This document shows positions 8,854-18,803 of a stretch of DNA of 64,000 nucleotides, in pieces (positions within the stretch are counted from its first letter, which is position 1; every line of letters starts with the position of its first letter). Source of the DNA: JAAFIP01 sp043778205 (GTDB taxonomy: Bacteria; Pseudomonadota; Gammaproteobacteria; Burkholderiales; Burkholderiaceae_C); NCBI GenBank assembly GCA_043778205.1, contig JAYWGO010000091.1, positions 1 through 64,000 of the forward strand, read 5' to 3'. The notes under the pieces were generated by a model. It searched no databases, was not told where the DNA came from, and saw only the letters and a program-made list of their open reading frames with translations. A program made the position numbers and the translations under genes.

Positions 8854-9963
8854 TTAATCTTGCACCACCGCCACAGGCACGCGGCTTGCCAAAGCGCACA
8901 TCAGCTCGTAGCCCACGGTGCCTGCGGTAGCAGCCACTTCATCTATAGGCAGCACTGCGCCTGTACTGGCGCGGCCCCACAGCGTTACCTCGGTGCCCAG
9001 CGTAGCCTCGGGCAACTGCGTAATGTCCACCGTAACCATGTCCATGCTGACGCGGCCCACCGTGCGGGTGCGCGCACCGCCTACTAGCACGGGGGTGCCG
9101 GTAGGGCACAGGCGCGGGTAGCCGTCGGCGTAGCCACAGGCCACCACGGCAATGCGCAGGGGCCGGTCGGCCACAAACGACGAGCCATAGCCCACACTGT
9201 CGCCCACAGCCAGGTCTTGCGTGGCAATCACTTGGCTGGCCAGCGTCATGGTGGGCTGCAATTCCCAGTGCGCAATGTCGTGCTCAGGGTAGTCCACCGC
9301 ACTGCCATACAAAGTAATGCCAGGGCGGATCCAGTCGGTGCGCAAGGCTTCGGCGCTGTACCGCAGGGTGGCGGCGCTGTTGCTGAGCGAACGCTCGCCC
9401 GACAAGTCTTGCGTAGCAGCATTAAAGGTGGCCAGCTGGTGGGCAATGCCGTCTTGGCCAAAACGGCTGGCATCGGCATCGCTAAAGTGCGTCATCAGCG
9501 ATATTTCATCGACTTGCGGCAAGGCGTTAAGCCGCGTCCAGGCGCTGCGGTAGCTTTCGGGTTTAAAACCCAAACGGTTCATGCCCGAATTCATCTTAAG
9601 GAACACACGGTGGGGTGCATTGGTTTTGTGCGCCGCCAACATGTCTATTTGTGCACTGCAGTGCACCGTGTGCCACAGCGACAGGCGCGAGCACAGCTCT
9701 AAGTCGCGCGCCTCAAACACACCTTCTAACAACAAAATGGGCCCGCGCCAGCCCAGGTCGCGCACGCGCTGCGCTTCATTAAGGTCTAGCAAAGCAAAGC
9801 CATCGGCACCGCGCAGGCCGTCGAAAGCGCGTTCTATGCCGTGGCCATAGGCGTTGGCCTTGACCACCGCCCAGGCTTTGGCATCGGGCGCTGCCGTGCG
9901 GGCGCGCTGTAGGTTATGGCGCAGGGCAGCGGTGTCGATGGTGGCTAAAATAGGGCGCGGCAT
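8854..9963 (-). CDS. alr: Alanine racemase
   Basis: A PLP-dependent racemase supplying D-Ala for peptidoglycan; 369 aa, the normal length. The PLP-binding lysine sits in AVVKANAYGHG (Lys35). The TIM-barrel segments (FLKMNSGMNRLGF, LMTHFSDAD) and the C-terminal domain with the second catalytic Tyr (GDSVGYGSSF) are present, as are the substrate-side MDMVTVDIT and VTLWG motifs. It is divergent from lplT, an arrangement I associate with Comamonadaceae. Confidence 0.95.
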   Translation of the reverse strand: MPRPILATIDTAALRHNLQRARTAAPDAKAWAVVKANAYGHGIERAFDGLRGADGFALLDLNEAQRVRDLGWRGPILLLEGVFEARDLELCSRLSLWHTVHCSAQIDMLAAHKTNAPHRVFLKMNSGMNRLGFKPESYRSAWTRLNALPQVDEISLMTHFSDADASRFGQDGIAHQLATFNAATQDLSGERSLSNSAATLRYSAEALRTDWIRPGITLYGSAVDYPEHDIAHWELQPTMTLASQVIATQDLAVGDSVGYGSSFVADRPLRIAVVACGYADGYPRLCPTGTPVLVGGARTRTVGRVSMDMVTVDITQLPEATLGTEVTLWGRASTGAVLPIDEVAATAGTVGYELMCALASRVPVAVVQD

Positions 9964-10108
9964 GGTGGTAGTTTGCAGTTAAAAAGCTAAGATTATGCGG
10001 CTGTCAAGCAGGTAACTCGCTAGTTAAGGCTGGTCAGCTTAACCCGCGCAGGTCATGCGGGCGTGCTATAACCTGCAGTGTTAGTTATCCAGTGAAATCG
10101 ATCATCCC

Positions 10109-11449
10109 GTGAAACGTGGCTTTTACACCATTATGTCAGCGCAGTTTTTCAGCTCGCTGGCCGACAACGCTTTGTTTGTAGCCGCCGTAGAGCTGCTGCG
10201 TGAGAGCGACGAACCCGAATGGCAACGCGCCGCCTTGGTGCCTATGTTTGCCCTCTTTTACGTACTGCTCGCGCCTTTTGTCGGCGCATTTGCAGACTCG
10301 CAGCCCAAGGGCCGGGTTATGCTCATCAGTAACACCATTAAAGTGCTGGGCTGTTTGATGATGCTGTTTGGCTCGCACCCTTTGGTAGCCTATGCCGTGG
10401 TGGGTTTGGGCGCTGCCGCCTATTCGCCGGCTAAATACGGTATTTTGACGGAGCTGCTGCCCTCATCACAATTGGTCAAGGCCAATGGCTGGATCGAAGG
10501 GCTGACCATTACCTCGATCATTTTGGGCGTGCTGTTGGGCGGGCAGTTGGTGGGCCACTCAGTTTCCCATTTGCTGCTGTCTTTTGATTTTCCTGTTTTG
10601 GAGACTGGCATCAACACGCCGCCCGAAGCAGCTATTTCAGTGCTGATTTTTATCTACTTGCTGGCCGCTTGGTTTAACACCCGCATCCCGCTCACCGGGG
10701 CGGACATGCGCCCGCTACCGCGCAACCTGTTCACCTTGCTGCCTGATTTTTGGACCTGCAACATTGCGCTGTGGCGTGACAAGCTGGGCCAAATATCATT
10801 AGCCACTACCACGCTGTTTTGGGGCGTAAGCGGTAATTTGCGCTACATCGTGCTGGCGTGGAGCGCTGCGGCTTTGGGCTACAGCACCACGCAAGCCTCG
10901 TCTTTGGTAGGCGTGGTGGCCATTGGCACCGCCATAGGTGCAGTGGTCGCGTCGATGAAGATGCGCCTGGAGCATGCCACCCATGTGATGCCGCTGGGCA
11001 TTGCCATGGGCCTGTTGATGATTGTGCTGAACTTTATTGACAATGTGTGGGTGGCCGCGCCGTTTTTAATTTTGCTGGGCGCTATTGGCGGCTTTTTGGT
11101 GGTGCCCATGAACGCACTGCTGCAGCACCGAGGCCATAACCTGATGGGCGCAGGCCGTTCGATTGCGGTGCAAAACTTCAACGAGCAAGCGTGCATTTTG
11201 GGTTTGGGTGCCCTGTACACTTTGATTTCAACTGTGGACTGGTCTGATTTTGCATTGGCAGAGACGCTGCGCCTTGACGACATGGAGCCCGAGCAGCTGA
11301 GCGCGTATTTGGCCATCACCTTATTTGGCGTGCTGGTGGCCGGCGTGATGTGGTTGATCAAGCGCTGGCATGCGTCTAACTTGGTGCACCACCAAGCCGA
11401 GCTGGAGCGGCTTTTGCACATTGCACGCAACGACAACCTGCATGGTTGA
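10109..11449 (+). CDS. lplT: Lysophospholipid transporter LplT
   Basis: A 446-aa major facilitator superfamily protein that flips lysophospholipids across the inner membrane for re-acylation. The N-terminus FYTIMSAQFFSSLADNALFVAA is diagnostic of LplT (MSAQFFSSLADNA). About twelve hydrophobic segments follow, with an MFS loop-2-like PKGRVM. The start codon is GTG. It shares 8 bp with the downstream EamA gene, so the two are probably co-translated. Confidence 0.92.
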   Translation: MKRGFYTIMSAQFFSSLADNALFVAAVELLRESDEPEWQRAALVPMFALFYVLLAPFVGAFADSQPKGRVMLISNTIKVLGCLMMLFGSHPLVAYAVVGLGAAAYSPAKYGILTELLPSSQLVKANGWIEGLTITSIILGVLLGGQLVGHSVSHLLLSFDFPVLETGINTPPEAAISVLIFIYLLAAWFNTRIPLTGADMRPLPRNLFTLLPDFWTCNIALWRDKLGQISLATTTLFWGVSGNLRYIVLAWSAAALGYSTTQASSLVGVVAIGTAIGAVVASMKMRLEHATHVMPLGIAMGLLMIVLNFIDNVWVAAPFLILLGAIGGFLVVPMNALLQHRGHNLMGAGRSIAVQNFNEQACILGLGALYTLISTVDWSDFALAETLRLDDMEPEQLSAYLAITLFGVLVAGVMWLIKRWHASNLVHHQAELERLLHIARNDNLHG

Positions 11450-12347
11450 CGTGCCCGCTGCACCCAGCAGCCACGCACGGCTGGCCGCCGTTTTACTCCT
11501 GTGCAACGCCTTTGTGTGGGGCGTATCGTGGTGGCCCTTTCGCCTGCTGCAAGCCGATGGCCTGCACCCACTATGGGCTACCGCGCTGGTGTACTGGTTC
11601 GCCGTGGCATGTGTGCTGCTGTTGCGCAAGGTGCCTTGGCGCGGCGCTGTAGCCCACCCCGGCTTGTGGGTGCTGGCCTTAGGTTCGGGTTTGGCCAACG
11701 TAGGTTTTAACTGGGCCGTCACCGTGGGCGACGTGGTGCGTGTGGTGCTGCTGTTTTACCTGATGCCTGCGTGGGCAGTGCTGCTGGCTTGGCTGGTGCT
11801 GGGAGAAAAACCCCAGCCTATGGCGCTGCTGCGCCTGGTAATTGCTTTGTCCGGGGTGCTGCTGGTGCTAAAGCAACCCGGCTCGCCTTGGCCGCTGCCG
11901 CAAAGCCTGCCCGACTATTTGGCACTGATGGGCGGTATGTGCTTTGCCCTGACCAGTACCATGCTGCGCAAACTGCGCACGGCCCCTGCAGAATTGCGCG
12001 TACTGGCCATGTTTGGCGGTGGCGCAAGCATGGCCACCGCTGTGGCGCTGTGGGGCGCAGCAGCGGGCTGGGTGCCTGCTTTGCCTGCGCCTGCCAGCAG
12101 CTGGGTGCTGCTGGTGCTGGCCTTGGCGGTGGCATTTTTGCTTGGCAATCTGGCCCTGCAGTACGGTGCTGCCCACCTGCGCAGCGCCACCACAGCTTTG
12201 GTGATGTTGTCTGAAATTGTGTTTGCCAGCGCCTCATCCGTACTGATGGGGGTAGCCCAGCTGGATGCCCGCACCCTGTGGGGCGGTGCGCTTATTTTGG
12301 CTGCAGCAACATGGGCGGCTTTGGCCGACAGTAAAGGCCACGACTAG
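11442..12347 (+). CDS. EamA-family (DMT) transporter
   Basis: A 301-aa inner-membrane exporter of the drug/metabolite transporter superfamily, with two EamA repeats and about ten transmembrane segments (first repeat NAFVWGVSWWPF..., second repeat beginning LPDYLALMGGMCF). The ATG at 11442 overlaps the lplT stop (ATGGTTGA), which fixes the start. The substrate is unknown; DMT members usually export metabolites or amino acids. Confidence 0.88.
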   Translation: MVDVPAAPSSHARLAAVLLLCNAFVWGVSWWPFRLLQADGLHPLWATALVYWFAVACVLLLRKVPWRGAVAHPGLWVLALGSGLANVGFNWAVTVGDVVRVVLLFYLMPAWAVLLAWLVLGEKPQPMALLRLVIALSGVLLVLKQPGSPWPLPQSLPDYLALMGGMCFALTSTMLRKLRTAPAELRVLAMFGGGASMATAVALWGAAAGWVPALPAPASSWVLLVLALAVAFLLGNLALQYGAAHLRSATTALVMLSEIVFASASSVLMGVAQLDARTLWGGALILAAATWAALADSKGHD

Positions 12348-12404
12348 GCACAACCAGGTTCATAGCTAAGCTGCAGCTAAGCCGCAGCGCTTGCAGTGGT
12401 TAAT

Positions 12405-12420
12405 GCAGGCGTTTGCCTGC
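12405..12420. terminator. Hairpin between convergent genes
   Basis: GCAGGC-GTTT-GCCTGC forms a perfect six-pair stem between the convergent DMT transporter and cheA-like genes, 4 bp beyond the cheA-like stop. There is no clear T-run on either strand, so it may be a weak or bidirectional terminator or only an mRNA 3'-end stabiliser. Confidence 0.35.
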
Positions 12421-12423
12421 GCC

Positions 12424-15249
12424 CTACAGCCTTAGCGAGGCAGCATCTTGCGACGTTAAGCGGCGCACATGCTCCAGCAAAGCAGCATCGGTGTAGGGCT
12501 TGGTCAGGTACAGGTCTACGCCGGCATCCAAAGCCAAATCGCGGTGCTTGTCGGTCGCGCGCGAGGTGATCATAATCACCGGCATGTCCATAAAGTGGGG
12601 CACTTCCCGAATGCGCTTGGTCAAATCCAGGCCATTCAAGTTGGGCATTTCCAAGTCGGTCAGCACAATCGCAGGCGGCTTGTCGCGCAGGCTGTCCAGC
12701 GCCAAGAAACCGTCGTTGGCGCTGGTGACTTCGTAACCCGCGTCTTCAAGCAGCTGCTCCATAGAGCGGCGCACCGAGAGTGCGTCGTCCACCACCAGCA
12801 CCCGGGTTTTCTTGACCGCTAAGCGCTTGCGCAGTGCCAACGAAGCCGTCACGCGCACACTGGCGCGGGCTGCGCGCTCCAGCGCGGGCACGTCCAGTAC
12901 AAACATGGGTTTGCCATCACCGCGCATAGCGCCGCCCACCACACCTGCTATGCGGCGTGTCAGGCGGCCTACGTCTTGCAAAATCAGCTCGCGCGCATCG
13001 ATAACAGCGTCTACCACCAGCGCAATGGTGCCGCTGGCAGCTTTGACCAGCACACAAGGTTTACTGCTGGCCATCAGGTCGGTGGCATCGTCAAAGCCCA
13101 GCCACACGCTCAAGCTGTAAGCCGGGTAGGCCGTGCCTGCGTGCAGCAAGCTCACTTTGCCATCTGTATTGCTCAGCTTGACCTCGTCAGCGGCCATGGC
13201 TTGCACCACTTGGTCTGCGGGCAAGGCCACCCATTCATCGGCGCAGCTCACTATCAAAGACTGGGTGGCACCTGTAGATACTGGCACGTGCAAGGTAAAG
13301 CTACTGCCTTGGTAAGGTGTACTGTCAATTTCAATGCGGCCTTTAAGGGCACTGACGCGGTCGTTCACTACGTCCATGCCTACGCCCCGGCCAGAGACCT
13401 CGGTGACTTCACCTTTGGTGCTAAAGCCGGGCCGCAAAATTAAACGGCGCAGCTCGTCTTCAGACAACTGGGTGCCAGGGGTAATCAGGCCGTATTCCAC
13501 TGCCTTCTCGTACACCGTGGGCAGGTCCAAGCCGCGGCCGTCGTCGGCGCAGATCACTTCTACTTCTTGGCCGCTGCGCCTAAAACTTAAAGTCACTGTG
13601 CCCATAGCACTCTTGCCTTGCGCCAGGCGGTCCTGGGCTTGTTCTATGCCGTGGTCTACCGCGTTGCGCAGCAGGTGCAAGAGCGGTTCAGTTAAGCGGT
13701 TGAGTACGTCTGCGTCCAGCGTAGTGGCTTCACCTACCAAGACCAATTGCACTTGTTTGCCGGTGGTGGACGCGGTTTGCGCTACGTTGCGTTTTAAGCG
13801 GGCGACTACCGTTTTAACCGGTACCAAACGCGCTTGCAACAGCTCGCGGTGCTGTTCGCGCAGCGAGTTGTCTTCATCGCGCAGCAGGGCCATTCCGCGC
13901 ACCAGGTGTTTCTTGGCCTCGCGGGCAAACTCCAGCTCGTCTTGCACGGCTTCGCTGACAAAGCGCGACAGGCCGTGCAGTGCATCGTAACGGTCCATCT
14001 CTAGCGGGTCAAAACCTTCGCCGGTTTCGCGTTTTTCTTGCAGTTGCACTACCTGCTTGTCCACCGTTTGCTCCAGCTCGCGCAACCGAATATTAAGCTG
14101 GGCGTGGTGCAGTTCTAGCGCGCCCAGGCGTTCATCGGCATCGCGCACCAGCTGGCCAAAGCGCTGGGCGTTGATGATGGACTGGCCCGAGCGGCGCAGT
14201 ACGCGGCTTAAGCGGTCTACCCCCACACGCAAGGTTTGCGCGTCGGCTGCAGGTGCCGTGGGCTGCGCAGCGCCCTCGGCTGCACCTTGCGCGAGGCCCA
14301 GGCCCGCAGGCTCAGCCCCGCCACCGGCCAAAGCCTCGGGCGTTTGTTCGTCTATGCTGCCATCGCGCATCCAGCCCACCCAGTCAAGCAAACGCTGCAG
14401 ACTCTCTTGGGCTTGGGTAGGCGCAGTCTCTTCACCCTGCAGGTGGGCCACCATATGCTGCAGCACACCCACAGCGTGCTGCATATCGCGCACGGCGGCG
14501 GGGTTAACCGGGCGGTTTTTTTCTACGTTTTCTAGCGCCCATTCCATCACGTCTTCTAGCCGGTGGGCGGTGCGGCCGATGCCGGGCAGCCCAATAATGT
14601 TGCCCGAGCCTTTGAAGGTATGCGCAATGCGCTGCGCCTCTACCATCTGCGCCGCAGTGGCACTGCCTGCTGCCAAATTGTCTAAGTGGACCAAGAGCTT
14701 GTCTAGTTGCTCGGGCGCATCCATCAGCATCGCGGACAGCAGCCCAGCGTCTACCTCGTCGGTGGCCAGGCTTACATCTTCGGGCTGCGCGGCCTCTAGG
14801 GGTGCGTTGGCAGCGGCCCACTCTTCAGCGGCCAATGCGGGCGGCACCAGCAGCATGTCGCCCAGCAGGGCCAACACAGCTTCGTCGGGCTGCTGGGGGC
14901 ATTGGCGTAAATAGCCCAAGATGGCCTGCGCGCTTGCGGGTGTAGCGGGCGCTAGCAAATAAGCTTCTGCCGGAGCTAACCAGCCTTGCAACCACGCCAA
15001 TCCTTGCGCTTGGGGGGCCGGTATTTGCAAGGCGGTATATTCTGCAATTTGCTGCAGATAACCACCCCAGCCGTGCAAGCCCATCAGTGCGCTGGCCGCT
15101 ATGGAGCGTTCAATAAAACCCAGCATGGGCTCTAAGTTGTCTGGTGCCGTTGCAGGCGCGTGCGTGGCTGCGGCCAACGCTTGGTGCGTGGCAGGCACGT
15201 CCAGCGCAAACTCTTCGCGCAGCAGGCTCAGCAGGTCGTCTAAGGTCAT
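12424..15249 (-). CDS. pilL: Chp-type hybrid chemotaxis kinase (CheA-REC)
   Basis: A 941-aa hybrid histidine kinase of the pilus-linked Chp system (PilL/ChpA type). The order is an N-terminal helical region, an Hpt domain with phospho-acceptor His210 (AHTFKGSG), dimerisation helices, HATPase (N box LLRNAVDHG at 527-534, G box DDGRGLD), a CheW-like domain and a C-terminal receiver (VVDDALSVRR, phospho-Asp in LTDLEMPN, Lys in YLTKPY). It has only one clear Hpt domain, far fewer than Pseudomonas ChpA. It is the last gene of a five-gene minus-strand cluster, 35 bp after the MCP gene. Confidence 0.88.
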   Translation of the reverse strand: MTLDDLLSLLREEFALDVPATHQALAAATHAPATAPDNLEPMLGFIERSIAASALMGLHGWGGYLQQIAEYTALQIPAPQAQGLAWLQGWLAPAEAYLLAPATPASAQAILGYLRQCPQQPDEAVLALLGDMLLVPPALAAEEWAAANAPLEAAQPEDVSLATDEVDAGLLSAMLMDAPEQLDKLLVHLDNLAAGSATAAQMVEAQRIAHTFKGSGNIIGLPGIGRTAHRLEDVMEWALENVEKNRPVNPAAVRDMQHAVGVLQHMVAHLQGEETAPTQAQESLQRLLDWVGWMRDGSIDEQTPEALAGGGAEPAGLGLAQGAAEGAAQPTAPAADAQTLRVGVDRLSRVLRRSGQSIINAQRFGQLVRDADERLGALELHHAQLNIRLRELEQTVDKQVVQLQEKRETGEGFDPLEMDRYDALHGLSRFVSEAVQDELEFAREAKKHLVRGMALLRDEDNSLREQHRELLQARLVPVKTVVARLKRNVAQTASTTGKQVQLVLVGEATTLDADVLNRLTEPLLHLLRNAVDHGIEQAQDRLAQGKSAMGTVTLSFRRSGQEVEVICADDGRGLDLPTVYEKAVEYGLITPGTQLSEDELRRLILRPGFSTKGEVTEVSGRGVGMDVVNDRVSALKGRIEIDSTPYQGSSFTLHVPVSTGATQSLIVSCADEWVALPADQVVQAMAADEVKLSNTDGKVSLLHAGTAYPAYSLSVWLGFDDATDLMASSKPCVLVKAASGTIALVVDAVIDARELILQDVGRLTRRIAGVVGGAMRGDGKPMFVLDVPALERAARASVRVTASLALRKRLAVKKTRVLVVDDALSVRRSMEQLLEDAGYEVTSANDGFLALDSLRDKPPAIVLTDLEMPNLNGLDLTKRIREVPHFMDMPVIMITSRATDKHRDLALDAGVDLYLTKPYTDAALLEHVRRLTSQDAASLRL

Positions 15250-15284
15250 AGCCTGAAATCTCGCTCTGGTGACAAGTTCTGGCT

Positions 15285-17792
15285 TTACGCGGTTTGCTCT
15301 GTCAATTTAAACTGGCCCACAGCCTGCGTTAAACGGCGTGAAAAATCGGCCAAGGTTTCGGTGGACGCGGTTTGCTCGGCAATAGCCGATGAGGTTTGCT
15401 CGGTACCTTGGTTAATGTCCAGCACCGATTGCTGCAAACTGGTTGCCAGCTTGGCCTGCTGGTCTGAGAAAGTGGCAATCTGGCGCACCAAGCTCACCAG
15501 CTGCTGTGTGGTGGTTTGCGTTTGGTTCATCTGCACACCTGCGCGCTGCGCCAGTTCAGACTGCTTAACCACTTCGCCAATCAGGCGGTTTACCGTAAAC
15601 AGTGTTTCATTGGTCTCGGCCTGAATGTTGCCCACTAGCTGCGATATTTGCGCAGTTGCTTGGCGTGAGCTGTCTGACAGCCGCTGCACCTCTTCCGCCA
15701 CCACCGCAAAGCCGCGCCCAGCTTCACCTGCGGTAGCCGCCTGCATGGAAGCGTTCAGCGCTAGCACATGGGTGCGTTCTGAAATGGTGTTAATCAGCTG
15801 CACCGCTGTTGAAATTTCTTGCGAACGTTCGCCCAGGCGTTTAAAACGCTTTTCCATATCCGAAATCGAATCGCGCAACTGGTCCATACCCTTTACCGTA
15901 CCGTCCACCGCAGTCAACGCCGCTTGGGTAGCTGTGGCGGCCTGCTCAGCAGCGGTGTTGGACTGGTTTGACAGCGTGGCCATTTGCGCCAGCTGGTCGG
16001 TGGCTTGGTTCAGGTTGGTAGACATGGACTGCAGCGCTTCGCGTTCAGAGCGGGCTGTTTCTTCCACCATCACCGACTGCACACGCACAGCTTCCGAGGT
16101 TTTGCGCACTTGCTCTGCAATGTCTTGCACCTCAGACAGCGTGCGGCCGGTTTCTTCCGTCAGCTGGTTAATCGATGAGGCTACCGTACCAATAATGTCC
16201 TCGGTGACGGGTGCGCGCACCGTCAGGTCGCGGTTACCTAGCTGGAACACGGTTTGCAGCAAGGCAATCACTGAGTTATTCAAGGCTTCGTTTTCTTTAC
16301 CCGCCTTTTCCAGCGAGGCAATACGGTCGTCTAGCAAGCCGTCAAATGAGCGGCCTAGCGCACCAATTTCGTCTTGCTCTTTCAGCTCGGTGCGGGCACC
16401 GGTATTGCCCGAGGCTACTTGCTGCACCGTGTCGGTTAGTTTTTGAATCGGGGCCAAGAAGCGGCGCAGGAACAGGCTCACCAGCACACCGGCAATCACC
16501 ACCACCGCCAAGCCAATTAACAGGGCGCGAACCAGCGATTGGGTGTTCAGCTCAACGATGGTTTCGTTAGCTTCTGTTTTGTCGATTTTCGCAACCACAG
16601 CCCAGTTCAAGCCTTGCACTTTCAGTGGCCCAATGGCACCAAAGGATTCAATACCCCGGTAGTCTGTAAATTCCAAAAACGCCTCCTCGCCCGCAAGCGC
16701 TCGGCGCGTCGCGTCTGAATCTACCGTAACGATGCCCACGGCTGTTTCTTTTTTCAACAACGTAGCGCGGGCGGGCACGGACAATTTAGCGCCCAATAAA
16801 TCGGAGAAAGCTGTTTTATTTTCAATCAAATAGCGGACATTAGAGCGCAGCACCTTGTCGGACCCCACGATAAACATGTCACCACTGTCGCCCAAACCAA
16901 TTTTTTTCCAACCTTTGTTCGAGTTCATTACCTCGGTGATTTTTTCAATCGGGTATTGCATGGCCAGCACGCCAATTTGTTTGTCACCGTCAAATACGGG
17001 CACAGCAGCAAAGGCGGAGGAGTCGTCATACGAAGCCAGGTAAGGCGCAAAATCCGACAGGTACACTGCATCACTCTTTTCGGCCTGCTTAACCTTGTTG
17101 TAGGCTTCTGCCAGCTTGGTATTGGCTGCAATGCCTGTTTTGAGTGATGTTGCAAAGTCGAGTTCTTTGAACACGGTATACACCACGTTATCGGTCTCGG
17201 TATCGATCAAAAAGATGTCGTAAAACTCAAACAACTTTTGCGCCCGCTCAAAACCTGGGTGGTATGCAGCATGGGCTTGCGCGTAGGGGTAGCTGGCTTG
17301 GGGCTTGTTAAGCTTGTCTTTTTGGCCCAGCGGATTGGGGTTGTTGGCAATAAACTCACTTTGCAAGGCGGCCCCGTTAGCGTCTAGGGAGGCAATAGCT
17401 TTGGACAAATCAGGTGCTGCCCCTGCATTGCGTTTTGCATACTCTGGGCCAAACTGCTTTAGGTTGTATTCTGAGATTGCTTGATTGGCCGCAGCCGGAG
17501 CCACGCCACTGTCTTTAGCCGCCGTGGCAAAGCCTGCTTTCAAAGCCCGCATACCGTCCACTGTGGTGCGCTGGGCGGCCAGCACTTGCAAGCCGCGCAC
17601 GCGGTCGTTAATTTCAGCGGTAATTTGCTCGCGTTTGGTGTCGCGCAGTGAGACCAGCTGCGCTTGTGTCTTACCCTGTAGCGCAGCACCGGCCAAGCTG
17701 GATGCACCCTGGGTGAGCAGGGCGGCGGTGATTGCCACTGGAATCAATGTGAGTAAGCCTGCGCCCAACAACATTTTTTGTCTAATATTCAT
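15285..17792 (-). CDS. pilJ: PilJ-like methyl-accepting chemotaxis protein
   Basis: An 835-aa inner-membrane chemoreceptor that controls the Chp kinase. TM1 is at about 8-30, a large periplasmic double-Cache-like sensor follows to about 420, then TM2 (ALLIGLAVVVIAGVLVSLFL), a HAMP domain and a long cytoplasmic coiled coil. The signalling tip contains ISERTHVLALNASMQAATAG, the SMQA variant characteristic of PilJ homologues rather than the SIEA of classical MCPs. The Cache-type sensor is larger than that of Pseudomonas PilJ, so the ligand may differ. It lies between the CheW and CheA genes. Confidence 0.88.
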   Translation of the reverse strand: MNIRQKMLLGAGLLTLIPVAITAALLTQGASSLAGAALQGKTQAQLVSLRDTKREQITAEINDRVRGLQVLAAQRTTVDGMRALKAGFATAAKDSGVAPAAANQAISEYNLKQFGPEYAKRNAGAAPDLSKAIASLDANGAALQSEFIANNPNPLGQKDKLNKPQASYPYAQAHAAYHPGFERAQKLFEFYDIFLIDTETDNVVYTVFKELDFATSLKTGIAANTKLAEAYNKVKQAEKSDAVYLSDFAPYLASYDDSSAFAAVPVFDGDKQIGVLAMQYPIEKITEVMNSNKGWKKIGLGDSGDMFIVGSDKVLRSNVRYLIENKTAFSDLLGAKLSVPARATLLKKETAVGIVTVDSDATRRALAGEEAFLEFTDYRGIESFGAIGPLKVQGLNWAVVAKIDKTEANETIVELNTQSLVRALLIGLAVVVIAGVLVSLFLRRFLAPIQKLTDTVQQVASGNTGARTELKEQDEIGALGRSFDGLLDDRIASLEKAGKENEALNNSVIALLQTVFQLGNRDLTVRAPVTEDIIGTVASSINQLTEETGRTLSEVQDIAEQVRKTSEAVRVQSVMVEETARSEREALQSMSTNLNQATDQLAQMATLSNQSNTAAEQAATATQAALTAVDGTVKGMDQLRDSISDMEKRFKRLGERSQEISTAVQLINTISERTHVLALNASMQAATAGEAGRGFAVVAEEVQRLSDSSRQATAQISQLVGNIQAETNETLFTVNRLIGEVVKQSELAQRAGVQMNQTQTTTQQLVSLVRQIATFSDQQAKLATSLQQSVLDINQGTEQTSSAIAEQTASTETLADFSRRLTQAVGQFKLTEQTA

Positions 17793-17838
17793 AATTTACT
17801 CCGGGGATGTCAGCGCAGATGCGGCCCGCATTGCCAGT

Positions 17839-18297
17839 TTACAAAAGCGACAGCTCATCGGCCAAAATGGCCAGTAGCTTGTCTGTGTTAATTTCTAAAA
17901 AATTGCGGCCTTGGGGGTCGCTGGCTACCGCGTCACAAGCCTCGCGCAGTTTGGGGGGCAAGGCACCCGCGTAGGTGAGCTCTTGGGGTTCGTAGTTCAG
18001 CTGCTGGGGCAAGCCGTTAAAGATCAAAGCCAGCGCGTCGTCGGCCCCTGCGGCCGTAATGCCGCCCACCAGCAAACGCTGGTGCGGAGAGACTTGCAAA
18101 CTTGCCGTAGTGGGACTGAAGTACACCGCCAGGTCAATCACCGGCAATATAGTGCCCTCAACGTTGGCTGCGCCTAGCAGCCAAGCAGGTGCTTTGGGGA
18201 TGGCGGTCATCTCAAACTCTTCCACAATTTGACGTGCCCAGTCAAAAGAGAAAGCCAAGGCCCACGAGCCACAAACGATACCTTGCGCTAATTTCAA
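17839..18297 (-). CDS. pilI: CheW-like adaptor (PilI type)
   Basis: A 152-aa CheW domain that should couple the PilJ-like receptor to the CheA kinase. CheW signature segments are AWLLGAANVEGTILPVIDLA and a C-terminal LLVGG strand. An in-frame TAA lies 36 bases upstream and there is no ATG between it and the domain, so the start must be TTG at 18297 or another rare codon. Typical PilI proteins have an extra N-terminal helix that is missing here. It sits 46 bp upstream of the receptor gene. Confidence 0.82.
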   Translation of the reverse strand: MKLAQGIVCGSWALAFSFDWARQIVEEFEMTAIPKAPAWLLGAANVEGTILPVIDLAVYFSPTTASLQVSPHQRLLVGGITAAGADDALALIFNGLPQQLNYEPQELTYAGALPPKLREACDAVASDPQGRNFLEINTDKLLAILADELSLL

Positions 18298-18391
18298 GAT
18301 ATACCCACGACCGCAAAAACGGAATGTACCAACTTAATATTCAGTTTGGCGCTTAGCACACAGGTCAGCACAGCAGATGGCGCAGTGGTGG

Positions 18392-18739
18392 TCAAATTGA
18401 ACTCAAAATTTGGTCAGGCGTGTAGGGCTTGGTGACATAGCCTTTGGCACCCAGCATTTGCGCAAATACGCGGTCCGCTTTTTGGTCTTTAGACGTGACA
18501 AACACCACCGGAATGCCTTTGGTGCTGGGGTCTTGCATGAGCTGGCGGGTGGCCGAAAAACCATCCAAGCCAGGCATGTTCACGTCCATCATGATCAAGT
18601 CGGGCACTTCGGCCTTGGCTTTGCTAACCGCTTCTGCGCCCGAACTGGCGGATATGACAACCCAGCCTGCGTCTGAGAAAATACGTTGTAAGTTTTGTGC
18701 ATCTACAGGTGCGTCGTCTACGACCAATACTTTTTTCAT
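18392..18739 (-). CDS. pilH: Single-domain response regulator (PilH type)
   Basis: A 115-aa stand-alone CheY-like receiver. The acidic pocket is in VLVVDDAP, the phospho-Asp in LIMMDVNMPG, the switch Thr/Ser in VFVTSKD and the conserved Lys in YVTKPY. AGAGGT sits upstream of the ATG at 18739. By position and size it corresponds to PilH, which modulates twitching motility as a phosphate sink or output. Confidence 0.87.
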   Translation of the reverse strand: MKKVLVVDDAPVDAQNLQRIFSDAGWVVISASSGAEAVSKAKAEVPDLIMMDVNMPGLDGFSATRQLMQDPSTKGIPVVFVTSKDQKADRVFAQMLGAKGYVTKPYTPDQILSSI

Positions 18740-18803
18740 TTTGAATACCTCTTTATGGCTCGGAAATAGGGTGTCTTAACTGACTGTCTGCCTGCTGGCA
18801 GAC